Assembly (NCBI GenBank): GCA_022113835.1
Contig: JAILWY010000009.1
Span: 4,749,501 to 4,813,500 of the forward strand
Length of the DNA stretch: 64,000 bases
Direction of reading: 5' to 3'
Origin: Atopsyche davidsoni
Taxonomy: Eukaryota; Arthropoda; Insecta; Trichoptera; Hydrobiosidae
Part shown: positions 24,589 through 37,219 of the stretch, one piece after another
Layout: each line of letters starts with the position of its first letter
How positions within the stretch are numbered: position 1 is the stretch's first letter
Notes under the pieces: model-generated
Seen by the model: only the letters and a program-made list of their open reading frames with translations
What the model was told of the DNA's origin: nothing
The model's database searches: none
Translations under genes and position numbers: made by a program

Positions 24589-26479
24589 TAGCTACTAACT
24601 TATGGATCAGAAAGTCTCAGACATAATATACGTGGACTGCCTTTTTCGCGGAAGAAATTTCTATATTGCTGTTTTAATATGTCTAGAACAATAAATTATT
24701 TACAAAGTAGGCATACTCAACTAAAATTATAGTCTAATGTAACACTGGTGACATTCGACTTCTGTTCAGTTTTCAAGATATGTTTTATGCATAGAATTTT
24801 CTAATCTTCGAAATATATTTAATCGCATCAAATAATTGATGTTTTCTGGCATTTGAATAATGCAATATGTATAAAAATATTTAGCTATAGCAATTTGATG
24901 TGAAAATAACGTCTTTCTATTTTTATTATATGATAATTATTTAATAATAAAAAACGACCTTGTAATCCAGTAATTAGCATAACCACGTATCGACTTTAAT
25001 GTCTCATGTTCGAAGTCGGGTGAAGCTATTTATAAAATAGCATACTTTAGTATTTAAAAAAAATTAAATAAAAAGATTCGATGGTGATAATCTCCTCTAA
25101 AATCATTTTTAGTAATTTTAAATTAATCTTTTAGTGAACTGTTTTTTTTTTTTATAAAACAACTTACTCTCCAATCCGCCTTATTGAGTTGTTTTTTTAG
25201 ATCCCTTTGATAAGGGTCGTGAGGTGATCATCAATAAAAATAATCTTATTTAGTGAGTTTTGTGTAGATCTTAGCGTCAGCAGATACGTAATTAATCTTT
25301 ATATATACTCGAGACCCAAAAGTAGCCAGTTTTTTTATTCACATTTATTCAACGTTTTTTATACGCAATCTGAAATATAAAGGCCATAAATTAATACTCG
25401 AAATTCACGAAAGGAAAAATGCAATGTAATTGTATACTTCAGAGAACAGTCCGTTTGGTTGAATATCCTGCTTTCAGATTAACATTTAAAATATATGTGT
25501 ACGAAAGCAATTTACTATAAAAACCAGAAACGTACGGGTCCTCGTATTTTAATAAATGCGTTTCACAATATAATTTCACCACGCTGACATGCAAAACACA
25601 TGATTCCAGCCTGTGATACATATCTTGTCTTAAGTGTTCATTCTTGATATAAAAAAAATAACAAACGCGTATATATAAATAAACCATACGAGTTGATAAT
25701 TACTGGTGTTATCCAATGGTTTAAATGCACTTACGTAATACATTACCAGATATAACTGTCATTAGTCATAACACAGCATACGGACTCCGCGGTGGAATCA
25801 TGAAAGAAATCAGACGTATCTGCACACAAGTACCTCCGAATACATGTACCGTTTTTTCTTGGCTAATATCAGCTGATTGATGCGCCTGGCATGACGAAAA
25901 TCCTCTCAGACACTCGTCACTTCAGTGAGCGGTCGTGAACAACCTGTGTTGGATTACTCGCGTCAACACCTTTCAGGAATATATGTTACGGGGTTATGTT
26001 CCAATTTGGCTTAAGTATCAGAAAGTGCTAAGTATTTTTTCTTCACACGCTATCCATTATCAGAATTCATCACCTTGAAAATCCACTTTGGTATTAATTA
26101 ACAACTACTGGTAAAATTACGCACGTTGGAATGTGCGAGAATTTATGAATGAGTGATTTCTTTTTAGAATTATACGCATTAAAATATAAAATTTATCCTT
26201 GAAAATACTTTTTAAGCTCGGTATCAATTTTAAGCTTTTAACATATAATAAATTAATATTAAGAATCATAATTATTCTTCAGCTTATCTTGGTTGTTCTT
26301 TATATTGTTTGAAGTAAAATATTACAAAAAATTTAATGTATGCATTTTTTACAATAATTTTTAAAGAAATTACAAAACGTGCAAAAATTTTTATGGATTA
26401 TTAGAAAATGTGTATTTTTATAGTAGTCTTTACATTTTAATTGTTCCAGTTGTTAAATAGTGCTTTTAAACAACTCTTG
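24589..26479. other. AT-rich non-coding stretch
   Basis: No gene supported. A moderate-GC patch lies at about 25780-25960. The rest is AT-rich. Confidence 0.55.
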
Positions 26480-26790
26480 CTAATTGACCGTGCACTCATA
26501 GTAACGTATGCAAATACAGACAAAGAGACGGAATAGATCTCTGCAGCCAACATAGGAATTCTTCAAGCCCACATCTCGACTGTGTCGCTTTGCATAGTCC
26601 GGATGATCTCCCACCAGCAGCCGATTTCCATCTTGTACCATGACAAAAACTACGACGCAGTTTGCGCGTGCAAAGAATGTCTCCATCAAGATCGCGATTG
26701 TCTCCGCACCGACAAGCGCCTCAGACTTATCCAAGTTTCTTATCGACTCTGATCTCTCTGCTTGTCTTGTTAGACGCAGCAACGCAAGGC
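26480..26790 (-). other. GC-richer island with an open frame, possible exon relic
   Basis: The minus strand is open for 100 codons (26782 to 26480) in a GC-richer island. The amino-acid mix (balanced D/E/R/V, few K/N/I runs) is less AT-driven than other chance frames nearby. The 5' end of the frame is TTG, no acceptable ATG context is seen, and I recognise no family. The plus strand carries the octamer ATGCAAAT at 26508-26515. It could be an old exon, a transposon fragment or a regulatory island. Confidence 0.18.
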
Positions 26791-29700
26791 TTTTACTATG
26801 AACGAGAACTATTATTCAGGGCAATTTGACGCTATTTGACCAGAAAAAAACACTGCTCTTATAAACGTATATTATTATTTGATTTGAATAAAGGAGAGTT
26901 CTAGTTGAAGTTCATGAGATTATAATTCTGATATGAGTTTCAAAACAATTTTGTGTTTTCTTTAGAAAAACATTCGACTGTGTTAAAATGTATATTTTTA
27001 CCATCCGATATTACGAATAAAATATTATTTATTTTAATTTATGCAAATAAGCTATCGTTGCATTACCGAAAGCGTATGCTTATTAAACATGTATCATTAA
27101 GTATCAAAAATATAAATAACCTTTTTAGCCATTCGAGCATTTTCAACTCCATGCATTCAGCATTTCCTAAATGCAAACCACGCAATTAATATTCTTTTGG
27201 ATTTAGTGTAATAAAACGTATGAAGGTAATAAGATACTGCATTATGTATAAAAACTACATATTTTGAATAAATTTAAGTTTGACTACTTGGTGCTATTTT
27301 CAAAAAAGAGTATGAATGTTTGAGTTGATGTTATCCGGCGAATAAAGTTAAGCCAGTGCAGACCCTAGGCCTAGAGTGTTATCTTATTTTATTATTATTT
27401 TATGTAATCTTTGCGATTATGAGTTGCAAGCGGCCTTGACTAAGCGACGTCCTTGAAAACGCTCGGAGAAACCGACGAAATCTGGTGACTGGCCATTACG
27501 ACACTTAATGGCTTTTATTTCAAGTTTTCTTCACAAAGAGCTGCTTTAATAACGCAAAAAGAGGGACACAGCACCGCGTTTAGGTGGAACATTGCGTTTT
27601 ATGCGGGCCTTACAAAACCAAGCATTAAGCTATATGAAACATAATTTGAAAATTATCTGCCACCATAATGACACACACGTTCATTATTAGCAAATGTGAA
27701 AAGCGCTAATTTGATAGTAAAACCGTTTTTTTTTTTAATTTGTGTTACGTCAAAAATGTAATATGTGTAGTTAACTGAAAATAATTATTTTTGTGCCACA
27801 TAGAAAAATAATTAGTAATGATGGCACAATGTGCTCATCGCATAAATATAAATAGTATTATATAAAAAAAATATGTTAAAAAGGCATAGCTTAATAACAT
27901 GGTAATAGCGAGAGGTTGTGTTGCGGGCATTGTGTGCCTAGTACCAGCATCAGAATAATAAAGTGCTTTGTATTCTGCACCTTGCCAGGGGAGGAATATT
28001 AGATGCTGTGTCACTCTATGAAAAGGATGCCCGAAGCTTTCGCGATGTCTGTCCTGACGAATATTCATAACCCCCGACGGACTATCCGAAGGTCTCGTCT
28101 ACAGTATTCAAGAAGGTTGAAATATTCAAGGCATGGATAGTATGTACATTGTGAAAAATTTTCTCTTCGCAAATAAATAGGTTGTCAAATAAAATTGGTT
28201 TCAAAGAACGAGAACTAAAATAAATAATAAAATCGTTGTTTTTACATACTCGCTATATAATAACTGTGCATATGGTTATAGGTTGGCTAAATATAATCAA
28301 GGTTCATTTATCATTCGAAGTCTTCCTCTATCGATTTCTAAATCATATATGTTATAATTTGTCAGTGCTGAGTTATGAATGTAGAAATGATCAAAGTAAA
28401 AAATTCTACGATCTACGATAAATAGTTTGGTATTTTGAATATGACAGGCTTTATACTTCAACTCTTGTATTTGGATACAAATATAAATAAATATTGTGCT
28501 ATTTTCCAAAAACTGTAGATCTTCGCTTAGTTACACAATATAATGAACGTGAAAAATATTTATTTAAATTAAAAACATTAATTTGTTAGTCACTAGAGTA
28601 ACGATCTATTTGATATTATATAATAAACATTGATTTTATGTTTTTAGATAATATAATTAAATATATTATTACGCATGATTAAAACTCAATACAATGTCAA
28701 ATAAATCATTTTGAATTTTTATATGTACTAGAATTAATTATAAAGCATTTGCAATTTGTTGTTTCACGTTGGTCTATATTTTTCCACGGAAAACCACTTA
28801 ATGAGATATAATACAATAATCGAAAATTGACCGATTCCGGTGGAAATCGCATGATCAAGGCTACAGAGCTGTAAGAGCAATGCTCTCTTGTTGACCACCT
28901 TCAGGGGGCGGCACCTTAAAAACAATTAAATATTTTTTTCCATAAGACTATAACCTCCCTCTAATGCAGATAATAACAACTGATACAATTGAAATTGAAT
29001 TGATCTACAAATCAAACTTTATACTATTTAAACATAAAAAAAATTAAACACATTCGTTTTTTTCCACGCCCAGTTTGTGTACTGTCTTGTAAAAATTCTA
29101 TTATAAGGTTGAACTAAAAAAAATCAATAAGACTTGTTATTGTAGTGTTTCATAATGATATCAAAACCACAAATCGATTTGTAAGTGTTCGACGTAATTG
29201 AATTAAAACCAGATCAGAAACTGTTTATTTCTTCCTTCGAATATGATCATAAAATACTTCCTGGTTTACAATAATGAAAAATAAGCTATGAAAATAGCTC
29301 GACGACTGTAATTACAATTTATTATCATTTCACACGGTGGCTTGGAGCGAATTCTCGCTGATATTGTACACGACAGCCGGCTAAGGTATCATGAATAAAA
29401 ACAGAAGTGTGATATAAAAAATACCGCCCCAGGTAAATGGGCGGTGGCTGGCAACAGACGATAGTCTAAACGACCTTGCCAGGTAGATCCGGGTCTACTT
29501 CTCTACTGTACCTTTATATAAACGTCACTCGTATTGATTGGGTGAGTGTCCTTGTGGCGAGATAACTTAATGATCAATATGCAAGCAGGGGTGTTCAATG
29601 CAGTATTTAAACATCCTTAAACTTATTGAAAATGTAGAAAATGCATTATAATGATTACACACGAATCTCAAAGTAATATTTTGATAAAAAAATATTTTTT

Positions 29701-32700
29701 AAGCGTTAAAAATGTAGTTGCAAACATACTTCATGTAAGTTGACCTTTTCACCAACAAGCGGTCGCTACAAAATTGTTTATTTGTAAAGGCTAAAAATGA
29801 TCAAAAAGAAAATAACCTGTTTTATGTTCGTACTAAAATACTCATATCTTTTATTTTTGATGACGGTATAATTTTAATTTGTAGAATTAATATCGATTGG
29901 CCTTTTTATTAAATTATTTTCTTCGCTTAAATACGCTGGTATATCTGATTTTATCACTTCAATAGCAATGTGCGAATCTGTGCGATGAATCAAATGTGAT
30001 GTCTTCAATTTGCACAACAAGTATTGTACCACTCAGTAAGTGTTAACACTTTGGGATCTGTAGAATCGTTTAGATTCCGGTTCCGGTGTTACACGCATGC
30101 AGTCCACTGTCGCTAAAAATTGCATACTTCATTACCGGACTTGTAAAAACGTGCTACAATCTTAATACATCTAGAATTTCAGGAACTTATTATATAATAT
30201 GTGTTGAATGCACCTGAATTAAATACAATATCAACGTATGCACTTTTCATTCTAGGCATTGAGTGCAAGGCCTTCGTAGAATAAACGTATAATATCCGGT
30301 TTTTTACTTGCAGGATTATATGCAAAGCTGCATACTTTTATTGCTCATTTTAAATCCTTATTAATATATTTACAATGCTGCAAATTATTCAACACAAATC
30401 TCATAATTGCATCGATTAGAATAAAATTTCAATTTAATATAACATATTTTTTAAATAAATTTTGCTTGCATCCGTCTTGTTTTTAGCAATCCTATAATGC
30501 CAAATTACATAGCATGTTTACATTTTTTTGATTTTTATTAAAGTTTTGTTTTATTATTAATGTTTAAATGTATGCACACGTTTAAGCGCTTTGAATATAT
30601 TATAATTATATCACCGATCGGAATATTAATTTCCATACAAAAAAGTAATTGGATTAATCGACAGTTCATCGAATTCCGTCACGACTTATATCGATTTTGT
30701 TTTAGCAATCGTAAAAAGTTCTTAATATTATTGAAGCCGATTATATAATTACTTTCAGATTAACGGAACTTATCTTAAATTAAAATAACTAGAACCATCA
30801 AAAGTCTTTTAGATTGCGATTCACGCATAGCTCTTTCGAGCTCTTGCTTTTGCGAATTGTCTACGCATTTTCATTATTAACACACGAGGTAGAATAAACG
30901 GAAAAAAACTTGTAATATATGTGAGTAGTTGTTAAGTAGTAAATAGCATTTTTTAAACATTAAATTAAAAATATATAGCTTTGAAATATAAATAATATTA
31001 CTGAGTAAATAACTATTGTATTCGTAATTCATTACCTAAAAACGATTCATATGGTTATGAATGGAATATTCAATATCTTTATAAACGATCTACAAGAATA
31101 CGAGAGTATCTTATAAAAGCTGAATAGAAAGCAAGTAAATTATTTGTATCTTTTTTAAACTTTTTTACAAACGCCAGGTGTACATAGTGTGACAATAATT
31201 ACACAGCGTATTCTGCAAGGTGTCTACAAAATAAAAGAATGATTGCAAAGGTTAATTTGGTTAGAAAGCCTACCGGCATTGAAATGCAAATTTCACGGCG
31301 TGTTTTCAGCCCAAGCACACTCCCTCTATGTTAATTTATGTATTGTCTTAATTGTAAATACTCCAAGGCACATTGTTTCCGTGATGGACGACAAATACTT
31401 TCAAATTAGCCATGCATTTACATAGTTGCTAGATTAAAATCACTCTTAGCAATTAGCAATCGTTGTTTGTATCGATTTAGTATCATGTTTTAAATCACCT
31501 TCGCGTTGATTAGGACACATCGGATTTATTTGCGTTTCCTCTCGTGTGTTGCGTTTACTATTGGTTATCACGTACGTGATATGAAATATTTTATTGCATG
31601 TGTTGTAAAAGCTGTGCTGAAACAAGGCATTGAACTTGTGGATGACAATAGCGAATATAATGAACGGGAGCTGACATACGAGCACGCACATCTATATCGC
31701 AAAAAATGTATACTTTATTTCTCGTGTGCTCTGCTAGGACCTGTCTGTCGATAAATTACGAATAAATTACACTTTTTAGGATCATTTTGTAAAAAAATGG
31801 TCTGGTCATTGAACTGTGGCGTCATTTTAATATTTTTTACTAGCATTCCTCCTCAAATGAGATATCTATATTTTTCGAGTATATTTCTACCCGTTGAGCT
31901 AAAAAATATTCTTATAATAATATATGAAAGCTCTTGGGATACTAAAACTTGTTAAAATATATTTCTTTATCTCTGTTGGTGTCATGGATAAATCGTAAAA
32001 ACCATACGTATTTGTATAACGTGTATTAAAATGAATATATGCGCTATAAGAATACTGGATTCATAATATAGGTATATACCAAAAATTGCATATTTATACC
32101 GGAAATAATTTATCACAATAATTACTTAGTTCAAGGATTTTCTTCTAATTATTTATATTCTATAAATTAATTATTTTCAGCAGTTTTATCATTTTTCTCA
32201 CCAAAAAGTCACCTAGTACACTATTTTTTTAAAATATTTCGACCCGGAAATATAACTATATCACTTTGATTGCTGTAGTTCAAGGATTTTTATGTACTGC
32301 GTAAAAAGTTAAAATTAAATAATTAAATTCTTAATGTTTCCACACGAGAGAACGCGCTTCTTGATTAATAATAACATATACGCATAAATTAAGTGCGATC
32401 ATAACAATGGTAGTGCAAAAAAATATTCTACTGTTCGATAGAAACGTGGATAACATAACATAAGTACATGAGAAATACTCGTACAATGGACATAAGAAAT
32501 TGTCAGCAGAAAACTAGATTAGTTTTGTTACAATTCGTAGCACAAAAATATTACTCGTATCTCAATGTCACATTGTAAGCATAATAATTGGATATACTGA
32601 ATTTATTCAAAACGTTTTCAACGCAATACTTCAATACTTGTGGCAATCATTTCTTATGAAACTGATCTAAATATCTTATGCTGTTGTGTGTTATTTGTAT

Positions 32701-35605
32701 TTTAAATGTTATAACTAAATGGTGTGCGCGTAATGAGCATACGGATTTAAATATTTGGATAAAATGAAACTCGATAATTGAGTTAGGAAATTACATATGT
32801 GCTCATAGTCGATTATTTACAGTTTCTAAAAAAATAATTAAAAGATAATGCATACCGCGTAAAGGCATATTTATAATTTAAATATTTTCATGGATTAAGA
32901 TAAATAAATATTTACAGTAAAGGTTGCGTTTCATAATGTACGTGCATTTTTGTTATTTTGGAACAATTTATTTTATATATTATAATATATTGCAAAGTCA
33001 AAGTCATGTAACGTATTATTTACGCCCATATTGACACCAAACATAATTTGGAAAACTTAATTGATAAAAATCGTACACCTCTGAGGGATTTTTTACATGC
33101 AAATTCTGATTATACACATACTACATTTTGAATCAATCGTGAAATGCAAACTCGAGAAGATATTAAATACCTTCTAAATTTAATAAATGTTAGTAATTAT
33201 TCATTTACAAAACCATTCATTTTCTCAAAACTAAAATATGTACCTAAACAAAATATATGGACATTGTGTTTTGTTGAAAATTGGGCTTTCTTATAAAAAA
33301 TTTAACGATTAAACTATGATTTAATTTTATATGAACTTACGTGGTATATATATTTTATTTTGTTTTAAAAGCTAAATACTTAGAAAGCTTTATTGAATTA
33401 TTGTTAAAAGCAGCTTGGTAGTGTATACAACAACAAAAAAAAGGTTTTTCATTGTTAATTCAATAAAAAAAATAAACAGAACAAGTAAGCCAATGGAAAC
33501 CCAATATCTACAAGTTCATGATTTCACAGAGTAAAATGTCTTCTTGACTACTTCATATAGCTGTTGCCTTCACAGAATCATCATTGATAAATATCGTTAA
33601 CTAAAATCTAAGCACTATACAAATCCCGCTACAAGCACACGGCCGTAAATAACAAGTGTTTTGTCTGCCATCAGTTTAATATATCTTACGTCGAGAACAG
33701 GCCACCCGTGTACTGGGAGATAGCATGGGATTTCGCAAGGGTCAACTCTTCACCTCCTCGGAGCCAAGGATGAGCTAGAAAGCAGGTGGTATTTAAATTT
33801 ATGCTCCTCCATTGAAAATAGTCATCTTTCACTCCTGCACCATATCTTCAAGCATCGTATAAAACAGATATTGTATTCTGTAGTCCCAAGCTCTCGGAGA
33901 TTCGTTACTGATGATTTACGCATAAATGAATGAGATCTATCATGTAAATATGTTACCGTATAAAATTTACGAATGAATTGAATTTTATGCGCACTTTGAA
34001 GCAGTATTTTTTTTTAATTTACAGTCCAGTGAAGTCATTATAGGACCTTACACTCTTTTGAGGGAGTCCAAGTGGATGGAATTTTTCTACATATTTACAA
34101 GTGTCTGAATAGTTAATTACCATTATTAATTCAAAGCTTTTTTACTGTGCTCAGTGGAACAATAATTATTTTTTTTCCGGAAACGTTAATCTTTTATCTT
34201 TATAATATTTATTTAATATATTTTAATTAAGGTTTTTCCACGCTGTGGTATTTCAGTTGCCAGTCCTTCTATGCTGATGGCCGTGAAATATCGTGAAGGG
34301 AGGCAGAAAAGAATGCAAAAAAAAAATATGGGATCGGTCGATGCGGATCGTATCAAAAGTTCGTGATATGTCTTCAATTATAAATATCGTCGACTTTTGA
34401 ATTATACCTGATGTGATCTTATACATTTCAAAAACAAAAACCCGAGTCGAATAAAAAAAAAACACTTTGTTTACTGTGGTAGCATCAATAATTTAAAATA
34501 ATTCATTTTTACCGCAAGACTTTTAGACATCTCGGAATTCCCGATGAAAGGTTGTGCTTGATTTTGTCTAGATACGTACTCATAAATTAAAAAAATATAT
34601 TTTATTTGATAATATAGATCCAGGTTGCTTGGATACAGTTCTGCTCCTTTTGTGGAAAATACCTGCCCATAAAATTTCTCAGTATCCCATGATATTGCTC
34701 AAGGAGCGCTATTTTAAGAATGGGTATTTCTGAGGTTCTTATTGCAACGAATCCATAATTCTAGTGAGTCACGGACCGCAAGTCCGGGCCTGACCAGCAA
34801 GAGTGGGCCGCGAGGTTGAGCAACGCGGTCCACGCTGTAGGAGGGCCTTCATCCCAAATCACTGTGATCGGCGTTGCGTATTCCAAACATCGCATCTCAC
34901 ACAAGTCCAGGGGACACGCAATGCTTGCCGCCATTTATCTTAAAGGTTAACGTTTTTTTTTTGCGAGTTATGTAACGGACTTAATATAATAATTGAAATG
35001 TTTAGTTTCCTCGTTTTAATGCTGCCAACAATGTTACATTGATTATGCTTTGTATCTTCAATAGAACTCAACTCGAGTGCGGAGCTATTTATGCATCTAT
35101 TTGTATGGTATTTTTTCTGGTTATCCTGTTAAAGCACTGAATGCTGTCATCTCGTCTACATTGAATAGGTTGCATATATTATGTGAGTTAGTATTTTCTT
35201 CATGTTCCTGTTTGTTAAAGAATTCACACATAAGATCTTAACCCCAGAGTTGCGACTCAAAATAAAATTTGAGCTATTAATTTCAGTGTTCAGAAACTAC
35301 TGCTAATGGGTGCTAAACTAGGTGGAAAAATTAAGAGTTTGGTATTACACACGTTCGTAATAAAACACTCTTTATCTTTATCAAATCAATGCATGCGGTT
35401 TTAATATGAATGCTTTCTCACATGTTTCAAATCGAATAGCAATTATTAAACTGTTGTAAAACATTATCAGACTATGTTTATTCTGATTTAAATATATTTT
35501 GTGAATTCACAATATAGTGGCAGTTTTTTTGCTGTCTTGTATATTTTATGTTTGCATCTGCTAGTAGTTTTTTATACTAATTTATGATCAGTCGCTGAGT
35601 AAGAA
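26791..35605. other. Long non-coding stretch with scattered GC islands
   Basis: No gene supported in about 8.8 kb. GC-richer patches occur at about 27420-27610, 29330-29570 and 34740-34930. The second includes a small ACCGCCC/GGGCGGT stem near 29427-29448 and a TATATAA string near 29516. The third is the most GC-rich patch outside the LTR element. I could not assign any of them to a family. A candidate is a set of intronic enhancers. Confidence 0.5.
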
Positions 35606-35620
35606 GGTTAAGAACCCCTG
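35606..35620 (-). mobile_element. hAT-like terminal sequence (solo end)
   Basis: GGTTAAGAACCCCTG is the reverse complement of CAGGGGTTCTTAACC, the terminal consensus of many hAT-superfamily elements and their MITEs. The 8 bp after it (CATTAGCA) would be the target duplication. No partner terminus was found upstream, so this is a fragment or a coincidence. Confidence 0.3.
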
Positions 35621-37136
35621 CATTAGCATAAAAGATGTTCATCTGTTATTATCTAATAAATCGATAAACGATGTTCAAATGATGGAGTCTCTTCCGTGTG
35701 CTGACAAATGGTTTAAGTCTCCAGACGTACGCCTCCGCACGTCACTGTAACTGGTTTAGTTAACTTCTAATATTAGAAACGATGACGACATATTTTTCTT
35801 TGATCAAATTTCCATTGCGCTTACATTGAATTGCAAATACTTGCGAGCGTAATTCCAGAAAAACTATTTAATACTCTGTGGGGGTACTATTTTTTACAAA
35901 TTCATCAAATTAAATTTCCTCAGTAATGTCTTTTTAAAAGCAACTATACATTAATGACAAAGACGAAATATTTTACAGTTTATTTAATCGAGTTTTTATA
36001 GATAATTAAATCATTATTTTTATATTATATTTATTTATTTGCAAGTGGCTAGTTTCAATTTGAAAGAGGGCCAATTTTAATTGTACGTTAATGTTTATGC
36101 AGTTTTTCAATCATACAAAAAATATCAATTATAGACCAATTGTTTTTTTTTTAATTTATCGATAACAATAATACATTAATTTTTTAAATACCAAATCAAA
36201 AAAAATCAGAGCGTTTTTTCAATTAAAATTTAGCATGTTGATGCGGATATGATCGGATGTGCTAATTTTTATATGTGTAGGTTGATTTGATGTATATACG
36301 TGAAGATAATAATGGGTTTACCTTTTCTTTGTTTGCCATAATTTTTTTCTGTTAAAATATTATATATTTAATTAATATCAATATTTATATTGCAGGAACT
36401 ACAATTATATTAATACCGGTCTTTAAACATTGAGAAATTGAATTTTAAGAACTGGCTCGGTAATAAAAGCACCAACGTTTTGATTACAAAGCTGCTTAGA
36501 CTTCTTAAAATTATCTGCATCTACATATGTATATTGAATTAAAAAAATATGAAAAAACTCACTTGTCGTGTAGATATTATACTTTTTATTTATAAAATAA
36601 CATCCGTTTTATCTATATTTATTTACAAAAATGTATTACTAAAACCATTAGATAAGTAAGCTTTAATGCAGTTAAAAAGAATTAGGGGAAGGTCTTGCTC
36701 TGATAAATTGACTGTAAAGTGAAAGTTGAATCTGAAAAACGGGATGTAGTGTTTCACATTTGTTTGTATCTGTACAAATTAAAAATACCTCAATTATTTA
36801 CCTACACAAATCTATTGTAAAAAGGAATTAAGAAAAATAAATTATCGTCGTTTCATGAGAAGATCGTAAAATATAATTTTTATTAAAGTAGGACCCAATC
36901 AATCGTAACCCGAGACTTTTTTAATAATACATCGAGCACCTGTTGTGAGATAAATTGTTGTAGGATTTTTTTCTCATTATATCAGATTTATGCAAAGGCA
37001 TTCTGTCATCATTGACATTTTTAAAACGTCTTTGCTCTTTAAAAATATTCAATTTGAAATATTTAACGATAACTGATTTATAAATTGACTTTTACTGCGA
37101 CGTTGTGAACTTTTGCAAAATTTGAGTGCATCTTAC
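35621..37136. other. AT-rich non-coding stretch
   Basis: No gene and no recognised repeat. Long A/T runs with short chance frames. Confidence 0.6.
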
Positions 37137-37219
37137 CTTATTCCTTCGAACAAACTTCGATGAAAGCATCTCTGTTCTTTGCAGACTAACCGTTTTGATG
37201 CAAGGTTATAATGACGTAC
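37137..37219 (-). other. Putative small spliced exon, recursive-splice type (copy 3 of 3)
   Basis: On the minus strand a strong acceptor (a run of T then GTTTCAG, ending at 37220) precedes an 83-nt block and the donor GTAAGATGCA (37136 downward). The block begins GTACGTCATTATAAC, differing at one base from copy 1, so splicing would regenerate a GTACGT 5' site. Shared central words with copy 1 include TTAGTCTGC, ACAGAG and TGCTT. Read from the first base it is open for 27 codons. Block lengths of 69, 80 and 83 nt argue against a frame-preserving cassette. Confidence 0.45.
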
